This document shows, piece after piece, positions 6,306 to 6,582 of a stretch of DNA of 6,582 nucleotides. This stretch comes from Burkholderia gladioli (GTDB lineage Bacteria > Pseudomonadota > Gammaproteobacteria > Burkholderiales > Burkholderiaceae). The DNA lies in NCBI GenBank assembly GCA_009914575.1, contig WNEB01000084.1, forward strand, positions 1 through 6,582. Direction: 5' to 3'. The notes beneath the pieces were generated by a model. The model ran no database searches and had not been told where the DNA came from. It saw only the letters and a list, made by a program, of their open reading frames with translations. Each line of letters starts with the position of its first letter. The stretch's first letter is position 1. The position numbers were made by a program, and so were the translations under genes.

Positions 6306-6582
6306 TGATCTTGCCCCTGATTTACGGACACCTATCTAAGCGACATTGGCCAGCTCGTACTGCTCTGGGCTGAGGTAGCCAAGGGTCGAGTGCAGCCGGA
6401 TCCGATTGTAGTCAACCTCAATGTAGTCAAACACATGAGCCTTGGCCTGCTCCCGTGTGGCGAGGTGTTCACCATGGATGGCCTCGACCTTCAGACTGTG
6501 GTTCCAACTCTCCATTGCTGCGTTGTCGTAGCAGTTGCCTCTGGCACTCATGCTGGCGATCAAAGCGTATTGCTCCAACAGG
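6306..6582 (-). mobile_element. IS3-family insertion sequence, right end (partial)
   Basis: Recognisable ruvC sequence ends at 6305 and the element begins TGATCTTGCCCCTGATTTAC. IS3-family ends characteristically start with TG(A), and this TGA-plus-CCCC pattern resembles ends of IS3-group elements found in Burkholderia (memory, not a search). Thirty bases inward is the stop codon of the IS3 OrfB transposase on the - strand, the normal distance to the right end. The element continues beyond the window, so its completeness and the 3-4 bp target duplication cannot be checked. Confidence 0.8.
6336..6582 (-). CDS. IS3-family transposase OrfB, C-terminal part (start beyond the right edge)
   Basis: The - strand reads from the window edge through 81 open codons to TAG at 6338-6336. 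The product contains [20 protein letters not shown], followed by [40 protein letters not shown] and [10 protein letters not shown]. The [12 protein letters not shown] motif holds the last catalytic Glu of the DDE (rve integrase) domain, and the YN..R.HS.LGY.SP tail is the standard C-terminus of IS3-group OrfB. In the intact family OrfB is made as an OrfAB fusion by programmed -1 frameshifting; that region is outside the window. No damage is visible in the part present. Confidence 0.93.
   Translation of the reverse strand, partial: LLEQYALIASMSARGNCYDNAAMESWNHSLKVEAIHGEHLATREQAKAHVFDYIEVDYNRIRLHSTLGYLSPEQYELANVA

Noticed and set aside
1..6582. CRISPR array, tRNA or rRNA genes, prophage, toxin-antitoxin or other novel defence system
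   Set aside because: I looked on both strands and saw no spaced direct repeats, tRNA-like cloverleafs, rRNA sequence or unassigned gene cluster; the whole window is accounted for by core genes, IS ends and short intergenic stretches.

Overview
The window is very GC-rich chromosomal DNA. Its backbone, all on the + strand, reads pepP - ubiH-like - dusB - fis - purH - ruvC, and both the gene order and the protein sequences are typical of Burkholderia and close relatives (Burkholderiaceae). The species is an inference: the proteins look closest to Burkholderia sensu stricto, but no search was possible.

What stands out is decay. Five of the six backbone genes are broken, each in a different way. 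pepP has lost its 5' end to an ISL3-family element that itself carries an IS256-family insertion (1-404). The ubiH-like gene has one in-frame amber codon (2207-2209). dusB has two separate frameshifts (near 3486-3490 and 3613-3616). purH has a one-base deletion in codon 13 (near 4475-4478). ruvC has lost its first catalytic Asp, is frameshifted in its first ten codons, and is cut off by an IS3-family element at 6306. Only fis (4148-4381) is fully intact.

Layout: 1-160 is the N-terminus of an IS256-type transposase (- strand) and 161-about 290 is the end of that element. About 290-404 is the remaining tip of an ISL3-type element with the start of its transposase (- strand). 406-1647 is pepP without its start. 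1667-2884 is ubiH-like with the amber codon. 2885-3128 is intergenic and holds a likely -10 box and hairpins. 3129-4143 is dusB and 4148-4381 is fis, four bases apart as a dusB-fis operon. 4442-6006 is purH, followed by a clear intrinsic terminator (6025-6059). 6181-6305 is the ruvC stub. 6306-6582 is the end of an IS3-type element with the C-terminus of its OrfB (- strand).

The backbone would normally supply an Xaa-Pro aminopeptidase, a ubiquinone ring hydroxylase, a tRNA dihydrouridine synthase, the nucleoid protein Fis, the last two steps of de novo IMP synthesis, and the Holliday junction resolvase. Losing most of these while remaining coding sequence stays well conserved, together with three IS families in 6.6 kb, fits recent genome erosion in a host-restricted or symbiotic lineage. 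The main alternative for the single-base indels is assembly or sequencing error. That would not explain the IS insertions. I found no sign of a new defence, biosynthetic or regulatory system.
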